A stretch of DNA of 64,000 bases from JBBIRG01 sp964410965 (GTDB lineage: Bacteria > CLD3 > SB21 > JBBIRG01), in assembly GCA_964410965.1 (NCBI GenBank), contig CAYPIY010000007.1:1-64000 (forward strand), read 5' to 3'. The notes under the pieces are model-generated. The model was not told the DNA's origin, searched no databases, and saw only the letters and a program-made list of their open reading frames with translations. Shown here piece by piece: positions 53,818 through 62,600 of the stretch. Every line of letters starts with the position of its first letter. Position 1 is the first letter of the stretch. Made by a program: the position numbers and the translations under genes.

Positions 53818-54747
53818 TTACGGTGAATTGCAAATGTCAGATTCCTTCTTACCCGGACGGGCTGCGGAAATACGGATCCGGCCCTTGTTGGTATTGATGA
53901 AATATATGCCTGCCAGGATCAGCCCGCTTCCGGATAGCATCGGTAAAGTCATCCGTTCCCGCAGAACCGCCCAGCCGATGATCAGAGCGACAATCGGGGT
54001 CATCAGCGGAATGACCGACGCCGTCAGCGGGGATACTTTCTTGATCACCCACATGTACAGGGCAAAAGCAACCGCGGATCCCACAATCCCGAGATACAGG
54101 ATTGCTGCGAAACCTGTCGCCGACCATTCGACAGAGGCAATGGGTTCAAGGAACAGGCTGATCAGCGATAAAAGGATGCCCGCGACCAGCATCTGCACGG
54201 CCGTGTTCGTGACGGCCGGAATGCCGCCCGCATGCAGCTTGACGTACACGGCCATATAGGACGATACGACCGCGCTCAGCAGAATCGCCGAAAATCCCCA
54301 GATGAATTTCGGATGAACGGAGAAATCCGGGTTGAAGATGATAAACGTTCCGAAGATGCTCAGCGCAATGCCCGCGGCATGCGTGACATACAGGGCTTCC
54401 TTCCCGATCATCATGAAACTGAAAATCAGAACGAAAAACGGCATGGTTGAAAACAGCACCGCGCTGATACCGCTGTCGATGTATTGCTCGCCCCAGAAAA
54501 CCAGCCCGTAGATCACCGTTTGCTGCAGGCCCGTGAACAGGGTTATTCTCCACGCGCCGCGGCTGTCCGGAAACGGAATATTCTTTATGCGCAGAATGAG
54601 ATACAGAAAAAGAAATGCGATGAGAAACCGTGACCCGGCGGCGAAAAAAGGCGGAAAATGGTCTATGCTGACCTTGATGCCCAGCCAGGTCGAACCCCAG
54701 ATGGCCGCAAGGGTCAGGATCACGATGACAGAGAAATGCTTTTTCAT
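53818..54747 (-). CDS. EamA/DMT family transporter
   Basis: 309 residues with ten membrane helices in two EamA repeats: 'LAAIWGSTWLGIKVSIDHFP' with 'RFLIAFLFLYLILR', then 'WGFSAILLSAVVSSYMAVYV' with 'LYLGIVGSAVAFALYMWVIK' and 'SPLTASVIPLMTPIVALIIG'. This drug/metabolite transporter family moves small metabolites, and the substrate is unknown. It lies one base from the MocR regulator gene upstream and 36 bases from pdxS downstream, so a link to vitamin B6 or an amino acid is an inference from context. Confidence 0.9.
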   Translation of the reverse strand: MKKHFSVIVILTLAAIWGSTWLGIKVSIDHFPPFFAAGSRFLIAFLFLYLILRIKNIPFPDSRGAWRITLFTGLQQTVIYGLVFWGEQYIDSGISAVLFSTMPFFVLIFSFMMIGKEALYVTHAAGIALSIFGTFIIFNPDFSVHPKFIWGFSAILLSAVVSSYMAVYVKLHAGGIPAVTNTAVQMLVAGILLSLISLFLEPIASVEWSATGFAAILYLGIVGSAVAFALYMWVIKKVSPLTASVIPLMTPIVALIIGWAVLRERMTLPMLSGSGLILAGIYFINTNKGRIRISAARPGKKESDICNSP

Positions 54748-54748
54748 G

Positions 54749-56245
54749 TCAGGTTGTTTTCCGTGTTCGTCCCAATTGGTTCATGGCACGGCTCAGGCGT
54801 TCCAGACCGAGCCCGATTTCATGTTCGTTCAGCGAAGCGATGCAGATCCTGTAATGCTCCGACATCTGCTGGTCCGGGAAAAAGTATTTGCCCGGCGTGA
54901 CGAAAACGCCGTGCTCGGACATGAACCGGTCGAATTCGTCAAGGGATATTTTACGCGGCATTCTGACCCAGATCGTATATCCCCCGAGGGGTTTTGTCCA
55001 GGATACATGACCGGGAAACTTTTCCTCCATGATCTTCAGAGCAAGGTCCATGCGTTTCCGGAAAGCGCGGTGCAGCCGTTTCAGCTGCTTCTCATAATAT
55101 CCCTTCGCGCAGAATTCATGCATGACGCGCTGCGTCAGATGGCTGCCGGACAGGTCGGTATACCGTTTGACGGACAGCAGCCGCCCGATAAAAGCACGGT
55201 CGGCGGCGATCCAGCCGATACGAAGCCCCGCGAACAAAGCCTTGGAGAACGTGCCGATGTAAATGACGGTTTTGTTCGCGTCAATGGACTTGATCGGAAG
55301 CGGAACCTTCCCGTAATATTTCATTTCCTCCTCAAACCCGTCCTCCACGATCGGCACCTGGAAATGGTCGCAGAGCTGGAGCAGCTTTTCACGGTGAGGA
55401 TGGGCCGTGGTGACCCCCATGGGATTGTGGAAATTCGGCATGGTATACACAAACCGTACCGTGCCTTTCCTGAGATGGTTTTCAAGCGCGTGCAGGTCCA
55501 TCCCGTAAGGTTTCATGGGGATATTGATCAGTTCGAACCCGTTGAACCTGAACAGCGGGATCACGCCGCTGTAGGTCGGGGCTTCGACGGCAATTCCGCG
55601 GCGGGAAGGATCCATCACGCGGCAGATCAGGTCGATGGCCTGCTGGGCTCCGTTGGTGATAAGAATCTCCTCCGGGGCGACGGCAATGCCGTGCATTCTC
55701 AGGCGCCGGGCAATGATCTCGCGCAGCGGGGGAAAACCCTGATGGTCTCCGTAATTCAGCGCATCGTGGCCGGAAACGGTCAGCACCCGGTTGACGCAAC
55801 GCCGGAAATCATCCAGCGGATACAGCCTGGGGTCAACCTGGAGACGGGCCATGTTGATCGCGTTCCCGGGCCCGGCGTCGGGTCCCGCGGATTCAGTCGT
55901 GCTCTGTTTGTATTCCCGGTACAGCAAATCCGATGCTGAAGAGGATATGGAATCCCATGGAATCCGGCTTTTTTTCTGCGTATCCGGCAAGGCTTCCTTT
56001 TTGCGCTTCTGCACGGTATTGTACGAACCGGGCCGGCTGCTCAGGTAACCCAGCGCCTGCAGCTCGGCGTACGCCCGGTAAACGGTCGTGCGGTTAACGC
56101 CCAGCTGGACAGCCAGGGACCGGCTCGAGGGAACGGAATCTCCAGCCTTCAGCGTATTCCTGTCTATCTTCGCGATCACCTGATCGATGATCTGCCGGAA
56201 CACCGGTTTCGTGCTGTCCGGGTTTATCTTGAGTATCATGGCCAT
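54749..56245 (-). CDS. MocR/PdxR-like regulator: GntR DNA-binding domain fused to PLP-dependent aminotransferase
   Basis: 498 residues. Residues 1-75 form a GntR winged helix ('KPVFRQIIDQVIAKIDRNTL', 'GDSVPSSRSLAVQLGVNRTT', 'VYRAYAELQALGYLSSRPGS'). The rest is a type I aminotransferase fold, with PLP Lys335 in 'GTFSKALFAGLRIGW', and 'ITNGAQQAIDLICRV' and 'YTMPNFHNPMGVT'. In other bacteria PdxR of this type activates pdxST with PLP as signal. pdxST lies downstream on the same strand, past the EamA gene. A regulator of this operon is a reasonable but unproven role. Confidence 0.9.
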   Translation of the reverse strand: MAMILKINPDSTKPVFRQIIDQVIAKIDRNTLKAGDSVPSSRSLAVQLGVNRTTVYRAYAELQALGYLSSRPGSYNTVQKRKKEALPDTQKKSRIPWDSISSSASDLLYREYKQSTTESAGPDAGPGNAINMARLQVDPRLYPLDDFRRCVNRVLTVSGHDALNYGDHQGFPPLREIIARRLRMHGIAVAPEEILITNGAQQAIDLICRVMDPSRRGIAVEAPTYSGVIPLFRFNGFELINIPMKPYGMDLHALENHLRKGTVRFVYTMPNFHNPMGVTTAHPHREKLLQLCDHFQVPIVEDGFEEEMKYYGKVPLPIKSIDANKTVIYIGTFSKALFAGLRIGWIAADRAFIGRLLSVKRYTDLSGSHLTQRVMHEFCAKGYYEKQLKRLHRAFRKRMDLALKIMEEKFPGHVSWTKPLGGYTIWVRMPRKISLDEFDRFMSEHGVFVTPGKYFFPDQQMSEHYRICIASLNEHEIGLGLERLSRAMNQLGRTRKTT

Positions 56246-56652
56246 ATCTCAAATATAACATATAATTGGTTGATGTCAAATATTATAAATATTATTTTTC
56301 TTATCAGCCAATAATCCATCGCGGCGGATCATGCAATTGTCTTCAATCGGAAGAAAAGTGCGTTTCGGATAAAAACCTGTTTTTCATGTTCCTCCGACAT
56401 TGGCTTGTATTGCGCCATACGAAGCCGGAACAGTTTTTTCTCTTCCTTTCCGATATGCGCGGGGACTGGAAGCCTGGCATCCCGGATGAACCTGCGCCTG
56501 AACCGCCGACGGTACGCCCGGGAAAAAATATTTTTCTTGATTATCGGGCTGATATCAGCTAAAATGACTTCGCCGCCATGGAAATCATTCATGCCGGCTC
56601 GGCGGCCGAACCGGATTTACGAAAGGAGATGGTGCCGCTGATGTGACCATGA
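56246..56652. other. Gene-free region of about 400 bases between divergent genes
   Basis: It lies between the MocR-type gene and the ktrB-like gene. The left end holds the MocR promoter. A minus-strand open frame at 56329-56592 (87 codons, basic, no known motif) and a plus-strand frame at 56266-56562 are present, but neither has support. No RNA gene is recognised. Confidence 0.5.
56252..56279 (-). promoter_or_regulatory. Promoter of the MocR-type gene, apparently leaderless
   Basis: On the minus strand TTGACA (56279-56274), a 16-base spacer and TATATT (56257-56252) form a near-consensus sigma-70 promoter. The same DNA also fits the Bacteroidota pattern: TTTG, 19 bases, then TATATTTG (TAnnTTTG). 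Only six bases separate the -10 box from the ATG, and no Shine-Dalgarno is visible, so transcription would begin at or beside the start codon. Confidence 0.6.
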
Positions 56653-58284
56653 ATGGAAGAATCATCTAAAACAGAACCAAGCGGTTCTCAATCAGGATCC
56701 GAATCGCCGGGCGAGCACCCCGCGCCGCAGCCAACCGGCATAAAACACCATACATTCCAGCAGGAATTCCAGCGGTTTGAAAACCGGGTTGAAACCAGGC
56801 TGCGCGGTTATTCCGCTTCCGAACTTGTCATATTCAGTTTTTTGGGCGCTATTGTTGCCGGCGCGATAATACTGTATATCATCGAAAACTCAAACGGCCG
56901 TCATCTTCAGCTGATCGATGCGCTTTTCATTTCGACATCAGCCGTTTGTGTTACGGGCCTGACATCCATTGATTTCAGCCAGTTTTCCATTGCGGGACAG
57001 ATCACAACGCTCATCCTGATCCAGATCGGCGGATTCGGCATCATCACGGCCTTCCGTTTACTGTGGCTCGGACGCGCGGCCAACCTTTCCACAGGGCCGA
57101 CTCATACACTGGGATCTGTCCTGGACTGCGACGAACCTACCCGCCGGAGAACCGTTTTTCAGATTCTCGCATCAACCGCAAAAATAACGTTCGCTATCGA
57201 GCTGGCGGGTTTCCTGCTTCTGTACTGGCGCCTCCATGATCGCATGCCCGATATGTCATCGGCGTGGTTCTCCGCTTTTCACACTGTATCCGCTTTCAAT
57301 AACGCGGGTTTCGGCCTTTATGCCGACAACCTGATGCAGTTCAGAAATGATATTGGCGTAAATGTCATTATCATAGCGCTGTTGATTGTTGGGGGGATAG
57401 GATATCCTGTTATTCTGGGTATCGAACGGCTCGGTCTCCTGATTCTCCATAAGGGCATGATGTTCGCGGAGGCGTTCATTGAATCCTTTGTCATGCGCCG
57501 GCCTGAAAAAATCCGGTATATTGAGCCGTTTTACAATTTTGTTGACCGTATACTCCTGCGATCCAGGCAGATCGAAAAAGAACTGGCGGGCGTCGCCTCG
57601 CCCTTACAGATGAAAGTGGTGATTTACGGATCTGTGACTCTTTTGGTCGCAGGTACGATATTTACCCTGTTTTCGGAATGGTCTGATGAACGGACTCTAG
57701 GCGCTCTTCCGATCGGTGATAAATTACTTACGGCGCTGTTTCAGTCGGCTTCTTCGCGTACAGCGGGATTTAATACCGTCGATCTCGGATTATGGCATAC
57801 CCGGACGCTGATGTTTTATGTCATGCTGATGTTTATCGGAGCAGGTCCCCAAGGTACAGCCGGAGGCATAAAAATTCCGACGTTCGTAACCCTACTCGCC
57901 TACATCCGGGCGTCGTTTCGGGGCAGACCGAAAGTCAAGATCTATAATTTTACGGTTTCGAAAATTTCGGTGGGCAATGCCGTAAAACTTTATGTCATGA
58001 GTTCGACATTCCTTTTCACGGCCGTGATCCTGCTTACCCTCATTGAAGACCGTTTTACAGTTATGCAGCTGATCTTTGAATCGGTCAGCGCATTCGGAAC
58101 CGTCGGACTTTCTACCGGAATAACCATGAGCCTGTCAGCCGCATCAAAAGCAATCCTGATCATCACGATGTTTGTCGGCCGCGTCGGACTGATCAATATC
58201 GGAAGCGCGATCATCAAGCCGACTTCCGAGATCAGCCAGTCGCAACTGACCATCGACGACGGCATGAAACTGCAGATCGGATAA
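56653..58284 (+). CDS. Potassium uptake protein of the KtrB/TrkH family
   Basis: A 543-residue membrane subunit of a K+ or K+/Na+ uptake system. About ten membrane helices with four pore motifs: 'ALFISTSAVCVTGLTSID', 'FHTVSAFNNAGFGLY', 'FQSASSRTAGFNTVD' and 'FESVSAFGTVGLSTG', each containing the selectivity-filter glycine. An ~50-residue hydrophilic N-terminal extension rich in Ser, Glu and Pro is unusual. No ktrA/trkA gating-ring gene is next to it; the next gene encodes a response regulator 209 bases away. Confidence 0.93.
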   Translation: MEESSKTEPSGSQSGSESPGEHPAPQPTGIKHHTFQQEFQRFENRVETRLRGYSASELVIFSFLGAIVAGAIILYIIENSNGRHLQLIDALFISTSAVCVTGLTSIDFSQFSIAGQITTLILIQIGGFGIITAFRLLWLGRAANLSTGPTHTLGSVLDCDEPTRRRTVFQILASTAKITFAIELAGFLLLYWRLHDRMPDMSSAWFSAFHTVSAFNNAGFGLYADNLMQFRNDIGVNVIIIALLIVGGIGYPVILGIERLGLLILHKGMMFAEAFIESFVMRRPEKIRYIEPFYNFVDRILLRSRQIEKELAGVASPLQMKVVIYGSVTLLVAGTIFTLFSEWSDERTLGALPIGDKLLTALFQSASSRTAGFNTVDLGLWHTRTLMFYVMLMFIGAGPQGTAGGIKIPTFVTLLAYIRASFRGRPKVKIYNFTVSKISVGNAVKLYVMSSTFLFTAVILLTLIEDRFTVMQLIFESVSAFGTVGLSTGITMSLSAASKAILIITMFVGRVGLINIGSAIIKPTSEISQSQLTIDDGMKLQIG

Positions 58285-58493
58285 TTAACCCCTCCCGAAC
58301 GGCGGGACGTCCGAAGAACGCACATATCGTTTGAAGCAACTGCTGACCGGTATGAATCCGTCAGCTGAGAGAACGTGAATTTAGCTCTTGATTCACCGGA
58401 TATGTTTCGTTAATTTAAGTTGTTATTCCGGGAATAGAGATTGCGATTAAACGTTCGCTACAATGAAACGAATTTACGGGAGACAGCCCTGCT

Positions 58494-59561
58494 ATGCCTG
58501 ATACTCCGGATATCAAAGGAAGTCATATACTGATCGTCGATGATGTTATCGAGAACCTTCAGGTTCTGGCCAACATGCTCATTCCGCAGGGGTTTATCGT
58601 AAGTACCGCGTCCGGAGGTCCCAAGGCGCTGAAATTCCTCTCGTTGCGCACGCCTGACCTTATCCTTCTTGATGTGACCATGCCGGAAATGAACGGTTAC
58701 GAAGTTTGCCGGATCATCAAGGAAAACGAGCAATGGAAATCGATCCCGGTCATCTTTCTCACGGCGCGTACGCAAACCGAGGATATCGTGAAGGGTTTCG
58801 AGTCCGGATCGGTGGATTACATAACCAAGCCGTTCAACCGGAATGAACTCGAAGCGCGCATAACGACACACCTGCGCCTGAAGCGGTACCATGACGAACT
58901 GACGCTGAAAAACCAGCTGCTCGAGGACCGTGAGCAGCATTTATTATATCTCGTCGATGAGAAAACGAAAAACATCGAGCAAATCACGATCGCGATGACG
59001 ATCGCCCTCGAATCAGCCAATTTTTTCAACGACGAAGTCACAGGCAACCACATCAAACGCGTCGGCGAATATTCTGCGGTTCTAGCGGAAGCGCTCGGCT
59101 GCGAACGCTCATTCGTCAAGAGAATCCGCCAGTACGCTTCGCTTCACGATATCGGAAAAATCGGCATTCCCGTCGACCTGCTCAAGCGCGCCGGACAGAT
59201 GTCGTCCGAGGAATTTGACATGATGAAGCAACATGTCGAAATCGGGGGGAAAATCCTCAGTCACGAATTTATCGACGGCATGGCCAGGAATATCGCGCTC
59301 TACCACCACGAATGGTGGAACGGCCACGGCTATCTCAAGGGACTGAAAAAGGAAGCGATCCCTCTGGAAGCCCGGATTGTTACTCTGGCCGATGTGTATG
59401 ACGCGCTGATCACCGAGCGTCCCTATAAGAATGCCTGGTCTCTCGATGAAGCGGAATCGCTGATACAAGACCGCTCAGGCAATCAGTTCCAGCCGGACGT
59501 CGTGGACGCGTTTTTCAGAAGAAAGCAAAAGTTCAGGGACATTTACAAAGCCCTGCCTTAG
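58494..59561 (+). CDS. Response regulator with HD-GYP-type domain (RpfG-like)
   Basis: 355 residues. The receiver domain (8-125) has the acidic pair at Asp16-Asp17, phosphoacceptor Asp60 in 'DLILLDVTMPEMNGYEV', and Lys in 'YITKPFN'. A coiled-coil linker follows. The HD-GYP domain has 'LHDIGKIGIP' (His218, Asp219) and 'HHEWWNGHGYLKGLKKEAIP', where GYP is replaced by GYL at 279-281. Such proteins cut cyclic-di-GMP. The GYL change sits in a motif that contacts GGDEF domains, so activity is likely but not certain. A hybrid kinase gene follows after 62 bases. Confidence 0.92.
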   Translation: MPDTPDIKGSHILIVDDVIENLQVLANMLIPQGFIVSTASGGPKALKFLSLRTPDLILLDVTMPEMNGYEVCRIIKENEQWKSIPVIFLTARTQTEDIVKGFESGSVDYITKPFNRNELEARITTHLRLKRYHDELTLKNQLLEDREQHLLYLVDEKTKNIEQITIAMTIALESANFFNDEVTGNHIKRVGEYSAVLAEALGCERSFVKRIRQYASLHDIGKIGIPVDLLKRAGQMSSEEFDMMKQHVEIGGKILSHEFIDGMARNIALYHHEWWNGHGYLKGLKKEAIPLEARIVTLADVYDALITERPYKNAWSLDEAESLIQDRSGNQFQPDVVDAFFRRKQKFRDIYKALP

Positions 59562-59623
59562 CGGGCATTCCTTCCGGTTTCTGATTCACGTTTCCATGGC
59601 ATCAACGTTATTTTCCGGGACAC

Positions 59624-62600
59624 ATGAAAACGATACAGACTAAAATCAACCGTTTTATCCTGTTGCTGGCCGCGTTCCTGTGCGGGGTGATCGCCATTTA
59701 TGAAGTTCAGCGAAACCAGCAGATTGAAAAGCTGGTGAAAGAAAAGCGCCAGGACAAGGAAGCGCTGGTCCGGGAAATCCTCAATTTCCAGGGCGCACCG
59801 GCCAAGATGCTGACCGACGATTATTCGCTTTGGGATGAAATGGTTGAGTTCATCCGGAAACCCGATAAACGCTGGGCCGAACTGAACCTCCAGAGCGCCT
59901 ATAAAACCTTTCAATCGGACCTGATTTGGATTTTTGATCCGAACGGAACACTGGTTCACAGCGGCTCCTCCCCTAAAGCCGCGGCCATCCTCGATTCGAT
60001 TCCAGCCGGATCCTGGATCCCGGAACTGAAAAAAAATCCGTTCAGGCATTTTTATTTATCCTTCGGGAACCAACTCTTTGAATTCTGGAGCGCGCCCGTT
60101 CATCCCGTAAACGACGTGAGCCGGAAAGGCGCGGCATGGGGATATTTCATTTCAGGGCGTGTGATCGATTCCGCGGTCATCGATAAGATCGCGCGATTGT
60201 CTGAAACCAGGGCGCATCTGGAAATTTCCGGAACGTCAAAATCAAAACCGCCGGCCCATCAAACCGCAGTCCCGGACCTGGAAATCGATCTTCCCGATCT
60301 GCATGACAAGGCCGCCGCCAGACTGGTTCTGACCTATGATTCGTCTTTCATCGAAGAACATAAAACGCATTCGCTTTACAAACTGATCATCATACTGCTG
60401 ATCAGCGCATTTATCGTTTTTATTATTTACTTTTTTTCCAAGCGGTGGATCACGCGCCCGCTCGGAATTTTATATCATTCGATGAATACCAACCGGCCCG
60501 AACTGAGTTATCCCATTCAGTCGCATTCCGGAGAATTCGGCGGCATGGCCAGGCTGATAGAGCGGTTCTACGAACAGCGCACCCAGCTGATCCGCAACAT
60601 CGAAGAAATCACGAACGCCACACAGTCCCTGATGGAAAGCGAGGACAACTTCAAAACCTTTTTCAACACGCTCAGGGATTTTATCTTCATCCTGGATGAA
60701 AAAGGATACGTGATCAAGGCGAATGAGGTCGCGTTCAAGCGGCTCGGATACAGCGAAAAGGAACTGCTTGGACAGCCGATCGAAATCCTGTACCCGCTGG
60801 AAAGCCGCATGGACTGGAAGACAGAGTCCATCGACGTCGATCTCGTCAGGCACGCGAAAAGCCTGATGACGAAGCAGGGAAAGGAAATCCCCGTCGAGAC
60901 GCGGTTAGTAAAGGGCAAATGGAGCAGTTTCAACGTCATCTTCAAGATCTGCAAGGATATTACGGCGGTCAAGCTCTCCGAGGAAAAATTCGCGAGAGTG
61001 TTCAACAACAGTTCCACCCTGATCGCCATCGCGATGTACAACCAGGCACAGTTCATTGACGTGAACCCGGGATGGTTCGAGAATTACGGCTATAAAAAAG
61101 AAGATATGATCGGAAAATCACCGTATGACATCAGCTTGTTTGACCCGCCTGAACAGTTCGAGGACATTCTTTCCGGGCTGAAAACCCAGGAGCGAATTAC
61201 GGAATCCGAAGTCCGTATGCGAACCAGGGACGGCGATATCCGTTTCGGGCTGCTGAGCGCTGAAACTTTCTTTATCCAGGACCTTAAGTGCCTGCTGCTC
61301 ATCCTCAACGACATCACCGACAGGAAGGACACCGAACTGGCTCTGCGGGACAGTGAAATGCGGTTCCGGACCCTGATCGAAAATCTCGGCGAGGGAATCG
61401 CGCTCCTGAACCCTGAGTTCAATTTCACGCTGGTCAATCCCGCGGCGGAAACCATTTTTGGGGCACGGCGCGGAGGGTTGATTAACAGGAATCTCGGCGA
61501 TTTCCTGCCTGATGAGCAATTTAAAAATTTCCTGCGTCAGCACACCCACATGCGGACGGAAAAGAAATCATACGAACTGTCGATTATCCGTAACGATCAG
61601 GAAATGCGCCATTGCCTGATGACCACCAGTCCCAGACTGGATGATTCCGGGGCCGTGACGGGTTATTTCGCTATTTTCAGGGATATTACGGAATACAAAA
61701 AGGCGGAGGAACAAATCCGTAAACTTTCGACGGCGGTCGAACAAAGCGCGAGTGCGATTGTCATTACGGATACCGGGGGAAACATTGAGTACACAAACCC
61801 GATGTTTACCGTGATGACCGGATACAGTCTGAACGAGGTTATCGGAAAGAACACGCGTATCCTGAAATCCGGATCGAAATCGTCCGAAGAATACAAAGAA
61901 TTATGGGAAACCATCAATTCGGGCAGGGACTGGAAAGGCGAATTCAGGAACAAAAAGAAGAATGGCGATCTGTACTGGGAATACGCCACGATTACCCCGA
62001 TTAAAGATTCCGATAACCGGATCACGAATTTTATCGCGGTAAAAGAAGATATCACCGAGCGCAAACAAGCCGAAATCGCCATCCGGGAAAACGAAAACCT
62101 GCTGCGCGGCATCTATGAAACGGCCAGCGTCGGTATGGCGCTCGTAACCCTCGACGGAAGGCAGTTCATACGGGTCAACGCGGCGCTCTGCGAGATGCTG
62201 GGATATACCGAGGACGAACTGCTGTCCAATATTTTCCAGATCACTCATCCGGAAGATATCGACGCCAGCGAACGGATGATTCATCGGCTCATGAAACGCC
62301 GGATCAAGAAGAACGTGATGGAAAAACGGTATATCCGCAAGGACGGCTCGGTCATCTGGATCCTCCACAACGCCTCGCTGCTGATGAACGAACGAGACGA
62401 ACCCCGCATGATCATTATCCAGGCGCAGGACATCACCCAGCGCAAACAATTCGAGGAGGAACTGAAAAAAGCCAAGGACGCCGCTGAAGTCGCCAGCCGC
62501 GTCAAGAGCGAGTTTCTGGCCAATATGAGCCACGAAATCCGGACGCCGCTCAATGCCATTCTCGGCTTTTCCGACATTCTTCGAAAACGGCTGACTGCAG

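Noticed and set aside
54533..55939. A 468-codon plus-strand open frame
   Set aside because: It is antisense to the MocR-type gene, which has a full set of motifs. The plus-strand translation is rich in Arg, His and Gly and shows no domain.
56329..56592. An 87-codon minus-strand open frame upstream of the ktrB-like gene
   Set aside because: The translation is basic, without a known domain, and has no clear ribosome-binding site. It remains possible but unsupported.
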